DNA of 64,000 nucleotides. Source: Haloarcula hispanica ATCC 33960 (GTDB lineage Archaea > Halobacteriota > Halobacteria > Halobacteriales > Haloarculaceae). The DNA lies in assembly GCF_000223905.1 (NCBI RefSeq), contig NC_015944.1, positions 186,001 through 250,000 of the forward strand, read 5' to 3'. This document shows, piece after piece, positions 1-9,235 of the stretch. Under the pieces are notes generated by a model. The model was not told the origin of the DNA, searched no databases, and worked only from the letters and a program-made list of their open reading frames with translations. A program made the translations under genes and the position numbers. Position 1 is the stretch's first letter. Each line of letters begins with the position of its first letter.

Positions 1-717
1 GCGTGCTCAAAAGTGCTGTGTGTGAGTGATGCACTCGCTGATACCGCTCGCTCCCACGTCTCTTCAGAGAAAGTCGAGACCGTCCCTATCGGCGCAACCC
101 CTGAGCGCTATCCCACTGACCAGGAGTCACAGCTCCGCAGGGAACTGGGCATCGATGCTGACGCCACCGTGGCACTGTTCGTCGGCGAGTTCTGCGAACG
201 AAAGGGTATCCCGGAGGTAACGACTGTCCTCCCGGAACTGTCGCTTCCTGATACCGAGTTTGTCTTCATCGGCCACGGTGGGGCACAGCGCTCGGAACTT
301 CAAGCGGCGCTGGCAGAGAGTGATTTCAGTGGCCGCCACGTCTATACGGGCATCACATCGCTGGCGCTTCGCCGGTGGCTGACCGTCGCTGACCTGTTAG
401 TGTTACCCAGTCGCGCAGAAGGCCGACCGACAGTTATCTACGAGGCAATGGCGGCTGAAACCGCCGTGTTAGGGACGGATATCGGTGGTGTTTCCGAGCA
501 AGTCGTCGACGGAGAGACCGGCGTACTCATCCAGCCTCGCGATGCGACCGCGCTTGCCGATGCACTGGAGTCGCTTACCACCGATTCTGACCGGTTAGCA
601 GAACTGGGGTCGAACGGCCACCAGCGACTCGTCAATCAGGGCTGGACCTGGGACGGGTACGCTACCCGCGTTCGGGAACTGTACGCGGAGTTCGAAGGCA
701 AGGGCCTGCAGACATAA
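1..717 (+). CDS. Glycosyltransferase family 4, C-terminal part (5' end outside window)
   Basis: The frame is open to the left edge (codons 1-12 read A-C-S-K and fit the protein), so the GTG at 13 is almost certainly internal and the gene starts upstream. What remains is the GT-B nucleotide-sugar-binding half: a VPIGATPERY segment, the FVGEFCERKG strand-loop that opens this domain, a GHG turn, and the E-x7-E-type region RPTVIYEAMAAETAVL followed by GGVSEQV. It should transfer a sugar from a nucleotide donor to a surface glycan or glycolipid at the inner membrane face. The gene converges on the heparinase-like gene. Donor and acceptor cannot be read from sequence. Confidence 0.85.
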   Translation, partial: ACSKVLCVSDALADTARSHVSSEKVETVPIGATPERYPTDQESQLRRELGIDADATVALFVGEFCERKGIPEVTTVLPELSLPDTEFVFIGHGGAQRSELQAALAESDFSGRHVYTGITSLALRRWLTVADLLVLPSRAEGRPTVIYEAMAAETAVLGTDIGGVSEQVVDGETGVLIQPRDATALADALESLTTDSDRLAELGSNGHQRLVNQGWTWDGYATRVRELYAEFEGKGLQT

Positions 718-795
718 GAGCGACCCAGACGACCATACTGGAAACTCGGACGCGAAGAGCGAAACGAATTACAGAGGTGTGAACACCGGACGGTG

Positions 796-2718
796 TCAGT
801 CCTCGATAGATGTGAGTGGCTGAAACACGGTCCCCACCTGAACCCCCGTTGCCTCGTCTCCGTCACGGGTTACGTCTACCGTATCAATATCGTCCGTGCT
901 CAAGAGAAATCCAAACGAAACGTCCGAGCCATCCGTCCGAAGGGTTATGCCCGTCCGTGGCATCGAGCGTCCAAACTCGGGATAGTACGGACGCTGGTCG
1001 CGGATAATTCGGTCTGTATCCAGCGGGTAAATATGTGCGATTCCGGTCTCTGAACCGCCCTCTAGGGAACTGACGACCAGATGCTGCTGACCGTCGGACG
1101 GTGTCGACCGGACAGTGACGGCCGGGTCTAGGTGCAATCGACTCCGTATCGGAGCGGATTTTTCGGCCGAGACAGTGTCCCAGACGAGCCACCACGTGTC
1201 AGATCCGTAGATGTGCCGGCGGTGACTGTACTGTGGCTGTGACGAGGACTCGGTTCGATAGTGGCCATCAAAGCACGTCAGACCATCGCGGTGCTCGTAC
1301 GCGACTTCCGGTTCGATTCGACGGCCGAACAAGTAGCTTCCCCCAGTCTGAATGGGCTCTACGTCGTCGTATTGAACCGTATTATGCGCTTCGACACTCC
1401 GTGAGTACTGGCGCTCCGTCGTTGGCAGGTACTCGAATACTCCCGTGTCCGTGAGGATCCGCTGCCCGTCGGCCCACCAGAGGACAGCGAAGTGGTCGTT
1501 GTGCGAATGGGCGGGGAGATGCGGCGGGCCGATTGCACCACCGTCGACGAGGAGGCGGCTCCGACCGGTTCCGAGCCAGTAGTACCCCGATGCAGTGGGC
1601 GCGTTCTGCGCGGATGTGGTCTCATCGGTCGGTTCAATGCCCACTGCACGGGCATACGCGAGACAGCTCTGCAGAGGCAAGGCAAGACCGAACACCGAGT
1701 CGTTCAGGAGTGGTAGGCGTCCGTCGGGTGGCTCCATGTCACGGAGGAACCGAACGCCCGCAGTCGCGACCCGCTGAACCTCCGGAGGGATTTCCCGACC
1801 GACTCGTTTCAGGAGGTCGATGACAGTCAGATACCGCGTCACCGTCACAGCGTGGTACATCGGACTGCGCTCGAAGTGGCCGCCGTCCGCACGGAACTGT
1901 TCGGCCGTTTCGACGAGCACATCTAGCCCCTGTTTGACCCACTGCTGGCCGGACTCGGGGAAAAAAAGACCGGCCATGACCAGCGCCGCACCGTTCTCGA
2001 TGAGGTGGTTCCCGCCGATATCGTGTTCGACGTGATTCGAGAGGAACGCGGCGTTTTTGTAAACGAGCTTTCGGAGCCGTGCCGAGTGAGGCGGTTCAAG
2101 CACGTCCTCAGCCCAGGCATAGAATCTGACCAGATTGAGGATCCGAAGCGAAACCGCGTGGGGCGTCCACGAGCGACGCAAATACGCCGGCTGACCGATC
2201 CGGTTTGACCCCGATCTGTCCCAATCACGAAGCCATTGTTCGAGGGTTTCTTCGACTGCGGTGCAGTCAGTTGGCGACTGATACCCCAACACTGGCCACA
2301 TGAGGAACGCGAATCCATGAAACTGGAGCCCCCACAGCGTCGACGGTTCGGGCACACCAGCCCCCACCCAGTCGACGCCGGACGCGGACTCGACTGTCAC
2401 TGTCCGATTTCTGAACGTCACTTCGCCGGCAGCGATGCCCTGTGACAACTCGCGGAAATCGGTTTGTCCTGACGAGGGTAATGCGTCACGGAGCAAAGCA
2501 GTGTTTCTCGCAACGGGATCGGGTGCGCCGGACAGTGATGCCGGAACCGACCCCTCGTAGCGAGCGTCGAAATCGACTGGAACCGCTGGCACGATGAGAT
2601 GACGGAGCTTTCGCTCCGCTATCCCGGCCAGTTGCCGGGGCTGCATGTTTCGTGCAGTGTGATACAGCAACGGCACTCGGTCGCGGTCCAACAGCGCGGT
2701 GAGCGTCGTATCACTCAT
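796..2718 (-). CDS. Heparinase II/III family protein
   Basis: A 640-residue protein with an all-alpha toroid-type N-terminal half (for example GGNHLIENGAALVMAGL, HFERSPMYHAVTVTRYL) and a beta-rich C-terminal half with the family hallmark HSHNDHFAVLWWADG and ILTDTGVFEY. Such proteins are polysaccharide lyases or relatives that cut uronic-acid-containing glycans; haloarchaeal and bacterial copies often sit in exopolysaccharide loci. The frame stays open further upstream to 3177, but the ATG at 2718 is chosen because it overlaps the stop of the preceding glycosyltransferase by 8 bp (ATGAGTGA), typical of translational coupling. No signal peptide is seen. Substrate unknown. Confidence 0.85.
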   Translation of the reverse strand: MSDTTLTALLDRDRVPLLYHTARNMQPRQLAGIAERKLRHLIVPAVPVDFDARYEGSVPASLSGAPDPVARNTALLRDALPSSGQTDFRELSQGIAAGEVTFRNRTVTVESASGVDWVGAGVPEPSTLWGLQFHGFAFLMWPVLGYQSPTDCTAVEETLEQWLRDWDRSGSNRIGQPAYLRRSWTPHAVSLRILNLVRFYAWAEDVLEPPHSARLRKLVYKNAAFLSNHVEHDIGGNHLIENGAALVMAGLFFPESGQQWVKQGLDVLVETAEQFRADGGHFERSPMYHAVTVTRYLTVIDLLKRVGREIPPEVQRVATAGVRFLRDMEPPDGRLPLLNDSVFGLALPLQSCLAYARAVGIEPTDETTSAQNAPTASGYYWLGTGRSRLLVDGGAIGPPHLPAHSHNDHFAVLWWADGQRILTDTGVFEYLPTTERQYSRSVEAHNTVQYDDVEPIQTGGSYLFGRRIEPEVAYEHRDGLTCFDGHYRTESSSQPQYSHRRHIYGSDTWWLVWDTVSAEKSAPIRSRLHLDPAVTVRSTPSDGQQHLVVSSLEGGSETGIAHIYPLDTDRIIRDQRPYYPEFGRSMPRTGITLRTDGSDVSFGFLLSTDDIDTVDVTRDGDEATGVQVGTVFQPLTSIED

Positions 2719-4027
2719 TCCGTGGTCCGGCGTCGGTTGTCGTTCCGTGGTCAAGCGCGATGTCCGTTCGGTTCGATTCTCCAGCTGGAGCCGTCGACGT
2801 ACCGTCCATAAGCTGACGTATCTGGTCATCGAAACGGACGGCGATATGGCTCCGGTCGTAGGTCGGACTGACGTAGTCTTGCCCGGATTGCCCCCGTTCG
2901 CGGCGCTTGGCTTCTGAGGCGAGTAAGCTGTCAAACGCAGTTGCGATACCGCCGGGATCAGGCGTAGTGTGAATACCACCGCCGGACTGCTCGATGAACC
3001 GTTCGAGCTCACCCTGTCCAGTCGTAACGACTGGTAGTCCAGCGCCCATGTACTCGTACACCTTCGTCGGCATGGCGTAGTCGAGTTCCGAGTCGTCGAG
3101 TAGCGGCGCGATACCGATGGCGGCGTCGTCGAGTGCTGCTGGAACCGCTTCGTGAGGTATCGGGCCGGTGAACTCAACGGCGTCTTCGACGCCTCCCTCC
3201 GTGACGACCTCCCGCAGGTGCGGGACTGCGTCGCCGCTGCCGATCAAATAGAGTTCCGCATCGTTGTTGAGCCGCCCCATCGCTCGGATACACTCATCGA
3301 GCGCCTGTGCGTGGCCGATATTACCGACGTAGACGATAGCCGGGTCGTCGCTGTCCACCACCGAATCGCCCGATTTGGTCGAAGCGAAGCGGTCCATGTC
3401 GACGCCGTTTGGAACCAACAGGAGCTTTTCAGACAGCGCGGCACCGTACTGCTCACAGAGATGGTCGCCTAATGTCTCCGTCGTCACTGCTATCGCATCC
3501 GACGTATGGAGGACCTGTCGCTGGAAATACCGGCTGCCGTGCTCTATGATCCCATCTTCGGGAATGAATCCCAGCGACACTGACGCATCGATCCAGAGAT
3601 CGCGGACATCTACCACCCAGAGGGAGTTCGTAAGCACCGTGACAAAACCCGCAAGCCCGGTCGAAATCGGCGGCGTCGTCGTCATAACGACATCGTACCG
3701 TCGCCGAGTTATCAAGAGCCACAGGAACGCATGGAGTGCAAAGGTGACATAGTAGGCGAGCCTAGACACGATTCCCGGGTTCGGTTCGGTCGGTTGCCAG
3801 GCCCAGAGCCGGCGCACTGTCACGTCCTGTTGTCGAATCTCTTTCGACCGGTACCAGTCCCGGTCGAACGAACCGTGTGGGAAACACGGCGGTGGTGCAA
3901 CCACCTCAACGTCCCATCCCCGGGAATCGAGGTTGGTCGCCATGTTCTGGATCCGTGAAGCATGGCCGCTCTTGTCGGGGGGATACTGCTGGGAAATAAT
4001 TCCGATCTGCCGTGTTCTCTCTGACAT
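2711..4027 (-). CDS. Glycosyltransferase family 4 (WbuB-like)
   Basis: A 438-residue GT-B enzyme. The N-terminal domain begins IGIISQQYPPDKSGHASRI, and a hydrophobic stretch near residues 95-115 may attach it to the membrane. The C-terminal donor-binding domain carries LLVPNGVDMDRF, IVYVGNIGHAQ and MPTKVYEYMGAGLPVV, the classic GT4 pattern. It probably adds a sugar to a lipid-linked or extracellular polysaccharide precursor. It is first in a two-gene leftward operon with the heparinase-like protein (8-bp overlap). The hydrophilic C-terminal tail of about 30 residues is unconserved in character. Donor sugar not deducible. Confidence 0.88.
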   Translation of the reverse strand: MSERTRQIGIISQQYPPDKSGHASRIQNMATNLDSRGWDVEVVAPPPCFPHGSFDRDWYRSKEIRQQDVTVRRLWAWQPTEPNPGIVSRLAYYVTFALHAFLWLLITRRRYDVVMTTTPPISTGLAGFVTVLTNSLWVVDVRDLWIDASVSLGFIPEDGIIEHGSRYFQRQVLHTSDAIAVTTETLGDHLCEQYGAALSEKLLLVPNGVDMDRFASTKSGDSVVDSDDPAIVYVGNIGHAQALDECIRAMGRLNNDAELYLIGSGDAVPHLREVVTEGGVEDAVEFTGPIPHEAVPAALDDAAIGIAPLLDDSELDYAMPTKVYEYMGAGLPVVTTGQGELERFIEQSGGGIHTTPDPGGIATAFDSLLASEAKRRERGQSGQDYVSPTYDRSHIAVRFDDQIRQLMDGTSTAPAGESNRTDIALDHGTTTDAGPRNE

Positions 4028-4345
4028 CTGGACTACCTCCGAGAAAGCGTCTCGACGGTGATTTGGACGGCTCGATGCGTCACATTACCATCAGCTCTCT
4101 CTCCTCGGGAATCCCTCTGGCCGGGAGTTCGCTTTGGCGTTTGATGGCGGAAAAATCGTTGCAGACGGCACCGGCCGGGACGATACGTAAACATCTGTCA
4201 GTATCCTCTCAATGAACTGAATTTGTTAGTTACGGCCTACAGTTCGAGACGACGGTCAGCACAGATTTCATCCACTCCCTAAATATCATCCATTCAGCCT
4301 GCCGATGTATTTAGAGTCGCTAACCAAGGTATTGGATATACAAGT
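4028..4345. other. Intergenic region between divergent glycosyltransferase genes
   Basis: 318 bp without a supported gene. It holds the control regions for the leftward GT4/heparinase operon and the rightward GT2 gene. A TATA-like TATTTAGA lies at 4308-4315, 38-47 bp before the two candidate starts of the GT2 gene. A short imperfect hairpin (CGAGAAAGCGTCTCG) lies just upstream of the GT4 start. No repeat or RNA gene was recognised. Confidence 0.5.
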
Positions 4346-5116
4346 GTGTCAAAAATGCCGGAACTATCTATCATCATCCCTACGCTGGACCCCAACATAG
4401 AGTTCAGTTGGGAAGAGAAGTTGGTGGACGCCGCTGTCGAGGGCGAGATCCTCGTCTGTACCGAAGGCAGTGCTGCAGCAGCGAGAAACAAGGGGATCCG
4501 TGAGGCGAACGGGGAGAAACTAGTCTTTCTCGACGACGACTCAGTCCCGAAAGGCGAGTACTTCGACCGCGTTTCCGAGCTGTTGGACGAATATCCGGCT
4601 GTTACCGGTCGTATCCACGACACCGGATCCCCATACACACGCGGCCTGTCTGGCCAATACGATCAGGGAGATAATGGACACGTTACTGACACAGTCGTCG
4701 GCTGTAATATGGCGATTCGCCGCGATGTGCTGGAAGATGTCGGTGGGTTTGACGAACGTCTCCCGTACGGGCATGAAGAGGTTGAACTGATAGATCGTGT
4801 TTTCGAATCCTACACCGTGTGGTACTCGCCCGATCTGCTGGTCGAACACCCGTTCGCCGAATCCATTCCGGACTATTTAGAAAAACAATACCGGCACGGT
4901 AAAGAGTCCATTCCGTACTACAAGATCAGAGGCGAAAACGTTCCGAGGCGGATTATGAGATTCATACTGATACCGACATATTATCTCGACTCAACCGTGT
5001 CGAAATCGATTATCAGCACCGTCGGACAGGTCGTGAGCAATATCGGGATGCTCCACGGTTACCTGACGTATGAACTGGCGAGTTCGGACCACCTGACTAC
5101 AGCGGAGACCGATTAG
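4346..5116 (+). CDS. Glycosyltransferase family 2 (GT-A fold)
   Basis: A 256-residue protein with a GT-A domain: LSIIIPTLDPN at the N terminus, the metal-binding LVFLDDDSVP (DxD), then VVGCNMAIRRDVLEDVGGFDE and GHEEVELIDRV, where the acidic residues correspond to the catalytic-base region of GT2 enzymes. The last 60 residues are moderately hydrophobic and could bind the membrane, but no clear transmembrane bundle is visible. The start is GTG 4346 or ATG 4355. It transfers a sugar from a nucleotide donor, probably to a polyprenyl-linked glycan. It belongs by position with the glycan genes to its left. Confidence 0.85.
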   Translation: MSKMPELSIIIPTLDPNIEFSWEEKLVDAAVEGEILVCTEGSAAAARNKGIREANGEKLVFLDDDSVPKGEYFDRVSELLDEYPAVTGRIHDTGSPYTRGLSGQYDQGDNGHVTDTVVGCNMAIRRDVLEDVGGFDERLPYGHEEVELIDRVFESYTVWYSPDLLVEHPFAESIPDYLEKQYRHGKESIPYYKIRGENVPRRIMRFILIPTYYLDSTVSKSIISTVGQVVSNIGMLHGYLTYELASSDHLTTAETD

Positions 5117-5169
5117 ATCGGGGACGTGCGACCGGAACCAACCACGATAGAGACGACAGTGGGACCGTC

Positions 5170-5604
5170 TCAACTGAACAGTCGCTTCAGCCGAGCGACG
5201 AGGCTCTTCGAGCGGTCACCGCCGCGGCGGCGCTGCTGGTCGGACCCCGTCTCCGTGGACTCGGTCCCGTCGGAGTCGACTTCGGTGTCCGGCACGTCGC
5301 CGTCGGCGGCCTCGATGGCGTCAGCGATCATCCCTTCGGCGTCGTTAACGGCGTCTTTAACAGTGCCTTTGATCAGCGGAATATTGCTGAACCGGTCCTG
5401 GCTGACCGATGTGTCCGAGGCGATGATGGCGGCGTCGGCGGACTCGATGTCCGCTTCGGAGAGCTCGTTTTCAGCCCCCATCGCGCCCTGGACTTCCACT
5501 TTGATTTCGTGGCCCAGTTCTTCGGCTGTCTGTTCGAGGTTCTCGGCTGCCATCTGACTGTGTGCGATCCCAGTCGGGCAGGAGGTGACTGCGACGAGTT
5601 TCAT
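5170..5604 (-). CDS. ptfB: PTS fructose-type EIIB component
   Basis: A 144-residue cytoplasmic EIIB of the fructose family. It starts MKLVAVTSCPTGIAHSQMAA, the phospho-cysteine loop with Cys9 as the phosphorylated residue. The domain covers about residues 1-105; the rest is an acidic then basic tail ending in RLKRLF. It takes phosphate from EIIA and passes it to the sugar bound by EIIC. The frame extends upstream to 5802, but the ATG at 5604 overlaps the ptsI stop (ATGA) and begins exactly at the conserved domain. It is the last gene of the leftward PTS operon. Confidence 0.93.
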   Translation of the reverse strand: MKLVAVTSCPTGIAHSQMAAENLEQTAEELGHEIKVEVQGAMGAENELSEADIESADAAIIASDTSVSQDRFSNIPLIKGTVKDAVNDAEGMIADAIEAADGDVPDTEVDSDGTESTETGSDQQRRRGGDRSKSLVARLKRLFS

Positions 5605-7286
5605 AGTTCTAGTGTGTCGTGAACTTCGCTGCGCGTTGCGGCGAGTCGGGCGCGGTCTGCGCGCTCGCTCGCGGCACTGTGCTCGGTTTCGCTGACGGCC
5701 GTCTTGACTTCCGGAATCGTCACGGCGCTCATGCTGAGTTCGTCCAGGCCGAGGCCGACGAGCAGTTCCGTCAGGTCCGGGTCGCCGGCCATCTCGCCGC
5801 ACATCCCGACCCAGGCGTCCTCGTCGTGGGCCGACTTGACTGTTTGACGAATTGCGCGGAGGACGCCCGGATGCGTGGGGTCGTGCAGGTCGCCGACGCG
5901 CTCGTTCTCGCGGTCGGCGGCCATGACGTACTGCGTGAGGTCGTTCGTCCCGATGGAGAGGAAATCGACGCGTGCGGCGAGTTCCTCGGCCATGAACACG
6001 GCGCTTGGCGTCTCGATCATCACGCCGACTTCGGGGTCAGCGACCTCGGTTTCACGGCCTTCGAGGTCGGCCGCCGCTGCGTCCAGCGCATCGAGTGCCC
6101 CGTCGAGTTCCTCGACGGTGGCGACCAGCGGGAACATGATGGCGAGGTCTCCAGCCCCGTCCGCAGCGGCGCGCAGCAGCGCACGGAGCTGTGTGGCGAA
6201 CAGATCCGAGTCGGGGTCGAGCGAGCGCCGGATGCCGCGCTCCCCGAGGAAGGGGTTTTCCTCCGCCGGCAGGTCGAGGTAGGGGATTCGCTTGTCGCCG
6301 CCGATGTCCAGCGTCCGGACGACGACGCGGCCGTCCGGAAACGTGTCGAGCACCTCGCGGACGGCCTCGTACTGCTCGTCTTCGGACGGCGGCGTCTCCC
6401 GGTCGAGGAAGAGGAACTCAGTGCGGTAGAGGCCAACGCCGTCGGCACCCCGTTGTGCTGCGGGGTCCAGTTCCGCTGGCTGTCCGATGTTCGCCGCGAC
6501 CTCGATGTGTTTCCCGTCGGTGGTTTCGACGGACTCGTCGACGATAGCTGCCCCAGACCCGCTCGCTGCGGCCTCTCGCTCGTCGTCGTCGGGACCGACC
6601 AACAGCGTCCCGTCGTCGCCGTCGACCACGACTTCTGTCCCTCCCTCGACGGATTCGAGCGTCTCGCCGATACCGACGACCGCCGGCAGGGCCAGCGAAC
6701 GGGCGAAAATCGCCGCATGGGATGTTCGGCCGCCGGTGACCGTGGCGAATCCGGCGACGCGTTCCGGGTCGAGCTGTGCCGTGTCGCTGGGCGTCAACCG
6801 CTCGGCGAGGACGACGCTGCCCTCGGGGAGGTCGCCGAGGTCGACCCGCTCCCCGTCCGTCAGCAGACGGAGGAGCCGATCACGCACGTCACGGAGGTCG
6901 TCCGCGCGCTCGGCCATCCGGCCGTCCATCCCTTCGAACTGCTCGATGTGTTCGCCGAAGGCGGCATCGACGGCGTTCGGTGCGGGAAGCCCCTCGCCGA
7001 TCATCGTCTCGACGGCGTCCTCGATGGTCGGGTCTTCGAGGAACTGGATGTGCGCGTCGAACACCGCGGCTTCCTGTTCCCCGACGCGTTCGGCGGTCGC
7101 CTCGCGCTCGGACTCCAGTTCGGTTCGGGCGGTGTCGACGGCGTCGGCGAACCGCTCGCCCTCCATTTCGGGATCGACTTCCACGCCGTCCGGGTCCAGG
7201 AGCGAGATGTCTCGGCCGTACCAGACAACCGACCCGACGCCGGAGCGCGGTGTCGCACCGGTACCGTGAAGCGTGCGTTCAGCCAT
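5601..7286 (-). CDS. ptsI: PTS enzyme I (phosphoenolpyruvate-protein phosphotransferase)
   Basis: A 561-residue enzyme I that autophosphorylates from PEP and phosphorylates HPr. Visible landmarks are the phosphohistidine loop ATVTGGRTSHAAIFARS (His190), the PEP-binding barrel with FLFLDRETPP and GGDKRIPYL, FLSIGTNDLTQY, and the C-terminal active-site segment WVGMCGEMAGDP with its catalytic Cys. Length and domain order match full-size enzyme I. It sits between ptsH (8-bp overlap) and ptfB (4-bp overlap), so the general and sugar-specific PTS parts are translated together. A long open frame on the opposite strand here is a GC-rich shadow. Confidence 0.96.
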   Translation of the reverse strand: MAERTLHGTGATPRSGVGSVVWYGRDISLLDPDGVEVDPEMEGERFADAVDTARTELESEREATAERVGEQEAAVFDAHIQFLEDPTIEDAVETMIGEGLPAPNAVDAAFGEHIEQFEGMDGRMAERADDLRDVRDRLLRLLTDGERVDLGDLPEGSVVLAERLTPSDTAQLDPERVAGFATVTGGRTSHAAIFARSLALPAVVGIGETLESVEGGTEVVVDGDDGTLLVGPDDDEREAAASGSGAAIVDESVETTDGKHIEVAANIGQPAELDPAAQRGADGVGLYRTEFLFLDRETPPSEDEQYEAVREVLDTFPDGRVVVRTLDIGGDKRIPYLDLPAEENPFLGERGIRRSLDPDSDLFATQLRALLRAAADGAGDLAIMFPLVATVEELDGALDALDAAAADLEGRETEVADPEVGVMIETPSAVFMAEELAARVDFLSIGTNDLTQYVMAADRENERVGDLHDPTHPGVLRAIRQTVKSAHDEDAWVGMCGEMAGDPDLTELLVGLGLDELSMSAVTIPEVKTAVSETEHSAASERADRARLAATRSEVHDTLEL

Positions 7287-7566
7287 CGTCAGTGTCCAGT
7301 TCCGCCTCTGGCGTTGTCAGTATCCGCTCCAGTTCGTCGAGCACTGCTTCTGCATCCGGCCCGTCGGCGACCAGTTTGATGTCGTCGTCCTGTCCGACGC
7401 CGAGGCTGGTGACTGCGATCATACTCGCCGCCTGGACGAGGTCACCGTCCGGACGACCGGCCGAGACCTCGGCCTCGTGGTCGTTGACCGCCTGGACGAA
7501 CGCCGACGCCGGCCGAGCGTGCAGGCCAGCCTCCGGAACAATCGTCACAGTGCGCTCGACCGTCAT
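7279..7566 (-). CDS. ptsH: PTS phosphocarrier protein HPr
   Basis: A 95-residue HPr. GLHARPASAFVQ carries the phosphohistidine at His16. The second signature region, AASMIAVTSLGVG, has a serine (Ser48) at the position of the regulatory Ser46 of Gram-positive HPr. The C terminus is an acidic tail. HPr relays phosphate from enzyme I to EIIA. The gene overlaps ptfA by 4 bp and ptsI by 8 bp. No HPr kinase/phosphatase gene is present in this window, so any role of Ser48 is unproven. Confidence 0.95.
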   Translation of the reverse strand: MTVERTVTIVPEAGLHARPASAFVQAVNDHEAEVSAGRPDGDLVQAASMIAVTSLGVGQDDDIKLVADGPDAEAVLDELERILTTPEAELDTDDG

Positions 7567-8039
7567 GCGATTGCCTCCCGGAGTGCGTCCTGAACGGTCG
7601 TCTCGTCCTCTGCCTCGTGGAGTCGGTCCCGAACGTCGTCATGCATCAGGGCCCGCGAGAGGGAACTGAGAATGTTGAGGTGCTCCTCGCCGCCGGCCTC
7701 CGGGACGAGAATCATGAAGATGAGCGTCGCCGGCTCGCCGTCCATCGAGCCGAAGTCGACGCCTTCTTCGGAGTGAGCAAATGCCAGTGACGGGCGGTTC
7801 ACAGCGTCAGTCTTCGCGTGTGGAATCCCGATCCCCATGCCGACGCCCGTAGTGGTCTCCGATTCGCGTTCCAGCAGCGCGTCGAGTGCGCGGTCGCGGT
7901 CCTCGACCTTGCCGCCGTCGACTAGTAGGTCGAGCAAGAACTCGATACACGCTTCCTTTTCGGCTGGTGGCTCGGACAGCGAAATGTGGCTGGCCGGAAT
8001 CAGTTCTTCGATGTCGTCCGCTGCGATTGCGTCTGTCAT
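7563..8039 (-). CDS. ptfA: PTS fructose/mannitol-type EIIA component
   Basis: A 158-residue EIIA of the fructose-mannitol (PTS_EIIA_2) type. The phosphorylation site is GMGIGIPHAKTDAV with His74; the later region LIFMILVPEAGGEEHLNILSSLSRAL is typical of the fold. It accepts phosphate from HPr and passes it to EIIB (PtfB). The gene is separated from ptfC by 14 nt and overlaps ptsH by 4 bp, so it lies in the middle of the operon. The start is ATG 8039. Confidence 0.95.
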   Translation of the reverse strand: MTDAIAADDIEELIPASHISLSEPPAEKEACIEFLLDLLVDGGKVEDRDRALDALLERESETTTGVGMGIGIPHAKTDAVNRPSLAFAHSEEGVDFGSMDGEPATLIFMILVPEAGGEEHLNILSSLSRALMHDDVRDRLHEAEDETTVQDALREAIA

Positions 8040-8053
8040 TGTAGTCTCCGTAG

Positions 8054-9193
8054 TTAGTCGTCCGTCGGTTGCGTGGTGCTCGTCTCCGCCCCGGCGTCGA
8101 TACGGTCTTCGAAGTCCGGTTTGATCACCGTCGCGACGACGGCCGTCACGAGTGAGCCCAGAAGGATGCTGCCCAGGAATGCGAGTGGCTGGTTCGAAAG
8201 CAGGACCACGAAGATACCGCCGTGGGGTGCGGGCATCGTGACGCCGAGGGCCATCGAGGTCGCGCCGCCGACAGCGCTACCGGCCACAATAGCCGGGATG
8301 ACGCGCAGCGGGTCCGCGGCTGCGTACGGAATCGCGCCCTCGGTGATGAACGACAGGCCGAGCACGACACCGCTTTTTCCGTTCTCGTACATCTCGGCCG
8401 CGTACTTGTGCGGTGCAATAAAGTTTGAGAGCGCGAGGCCGATCGGCGGAACCATCCCGCCGATCATCACCGCGGCCATCGGTGCGTAGATCTCCTCCGT
8501 GATGAGCCCAGTCGCGAACACGTAAGCGACCTTGTTAACGGGACCACCCATGTCGAAGGCCATCATCCCGCCGAGGATGAGGCCGACGACGATAGCCTGG
8601 CCGCCCTGCATCGACTGCAGGAAAGAGGTCAGGGCTTCGTTGGCGAGTGCGACAGGGACGCCCAGCACGAACAGCATGATGGGCGTTAGAACCGCCATTG
8701 TCGCGACAGGGATCAGCAGTACCGGCATCATCGGCTGGATGAACTCGGGGACGTCGAGGTTCTTGAAGAAACGCGCGACGTACCCGGCCAGCAGCCCAGC
8801 GACGATTGCGCCGAGATAGCCGGCACCGGCTTCGCCGCCGGAGATACCGATTACTGTCGCCGCTTCGGCGACGACGTTCCCTTGCTGGAGAATGTATGCC
8901 AGCAGGAATCCCGGGGCGAGTCCCGGACGGTCGGCGATGGCATACGCGATGTATCCGCCGAGAATCGGAACCATAATCGTCAGCCCGGCAGTACCGACCT
9001 GTGCTAGGAACCAGCCTGCCGAGCCGGTGTTCTCGAACACTGTCTGTGTGTCCCCTATCGCGTACGCGACGGCGAGGAAGATACCCCCGATAGTCACGAA
9101 GGGGATCATGAACGATACGCCCGTCATCAGGTCCTCCTTGACGGAGGTTACGTGGGCGCGAAGCGCACTCTCGGCCCGGTCTTGATCTGTCAT
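8054..9193 (-). CDS. ptfC: PTS fructose-type EIIC membrane permease
   Basis: A 379-residue polytopic membrane protein with about nine hydrophobic segments (first at SFMIPFVTIGGIFLAVAYAI). It shows the fructose-family EIIC motifs DMGGPVNKVAYVF and SFITEGAIPYAAADPLR, the latter thought to line the substrate site. It moves the sugar, probably fructose by analogy with characterised haloarchaeal PTS systems, while EIIB phosphorylates it. A GTG at 9205 in frame would add four residues; ATG 9193 is preferred. It is the first gene of the operon, with a TATA-like box 34-42 bp upstream. Confidence 0.94.
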   Translation of the reverse strand: MTDQDRAESALRAHVTSVKEDLMTGVSFMIPFVTIGGIFLAVAYAIGDTQTVFENTGSAGWFLAQVGTAGLTIMVPILGGYIAYAIADRPGLAPGFLLAYILQQGNVVAEAATVIGISGGEAGAGYLGAIVAGLLAGYVARFFKNLDVPEFIQPMMPVLLIPVATMAVLTPIMLFVLGVPVALANEALTSFLQSMQGGQAIVVGLILGGMMAFDMGGPVNKVAYVFATGLITEEIYAPMAAVMIGGMVPPIGLALSNFIAPHKYAAEMYENGKSGVVLGLSFITEGAIPYAAADPLRVIPAIVAGSAVGGATSMALGVTMPAPHGGIFVVLLSNQPLAFLGSILLGSLVTAVVATVIKPDFEDRIDAGAETSTTQPTDD

Positions 9194-9226
9194 GGTCAAC
9201 GACACCGACAGCTACGCCCATTGTGT

Positions 9227-9235
9227 AATATAAAG
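9227..9235 (-). promoter_or_regulatory. Putative promoter (TATA box) of the PTS operon
   Basis: On the minus strand this reads CTTTATATT, a good haloarchaeal TATA element 34-42 bp before the ptfC ATG. The surrounding DNA up to 9400 is AT-rich and divergent, so it may also hold sugar-responsive operator sites; none is recognisable. Confidence 0.55.

Noticed and set aside
2719-3177. N-terminal extension of the heparinase-like frame
   Set aside because: It overlaps the glycosyltransferase gene in another frame and lacks haloarchaeal composition; the coupled ATG at 2718 is better.
5619-7379. 586-codon open frame opposite ptsI
   Set aside because: It is a GC-rich antisense shadow of a clear enzyme I gene; its translation is Cys/Arg/Val-rich and matches no family.
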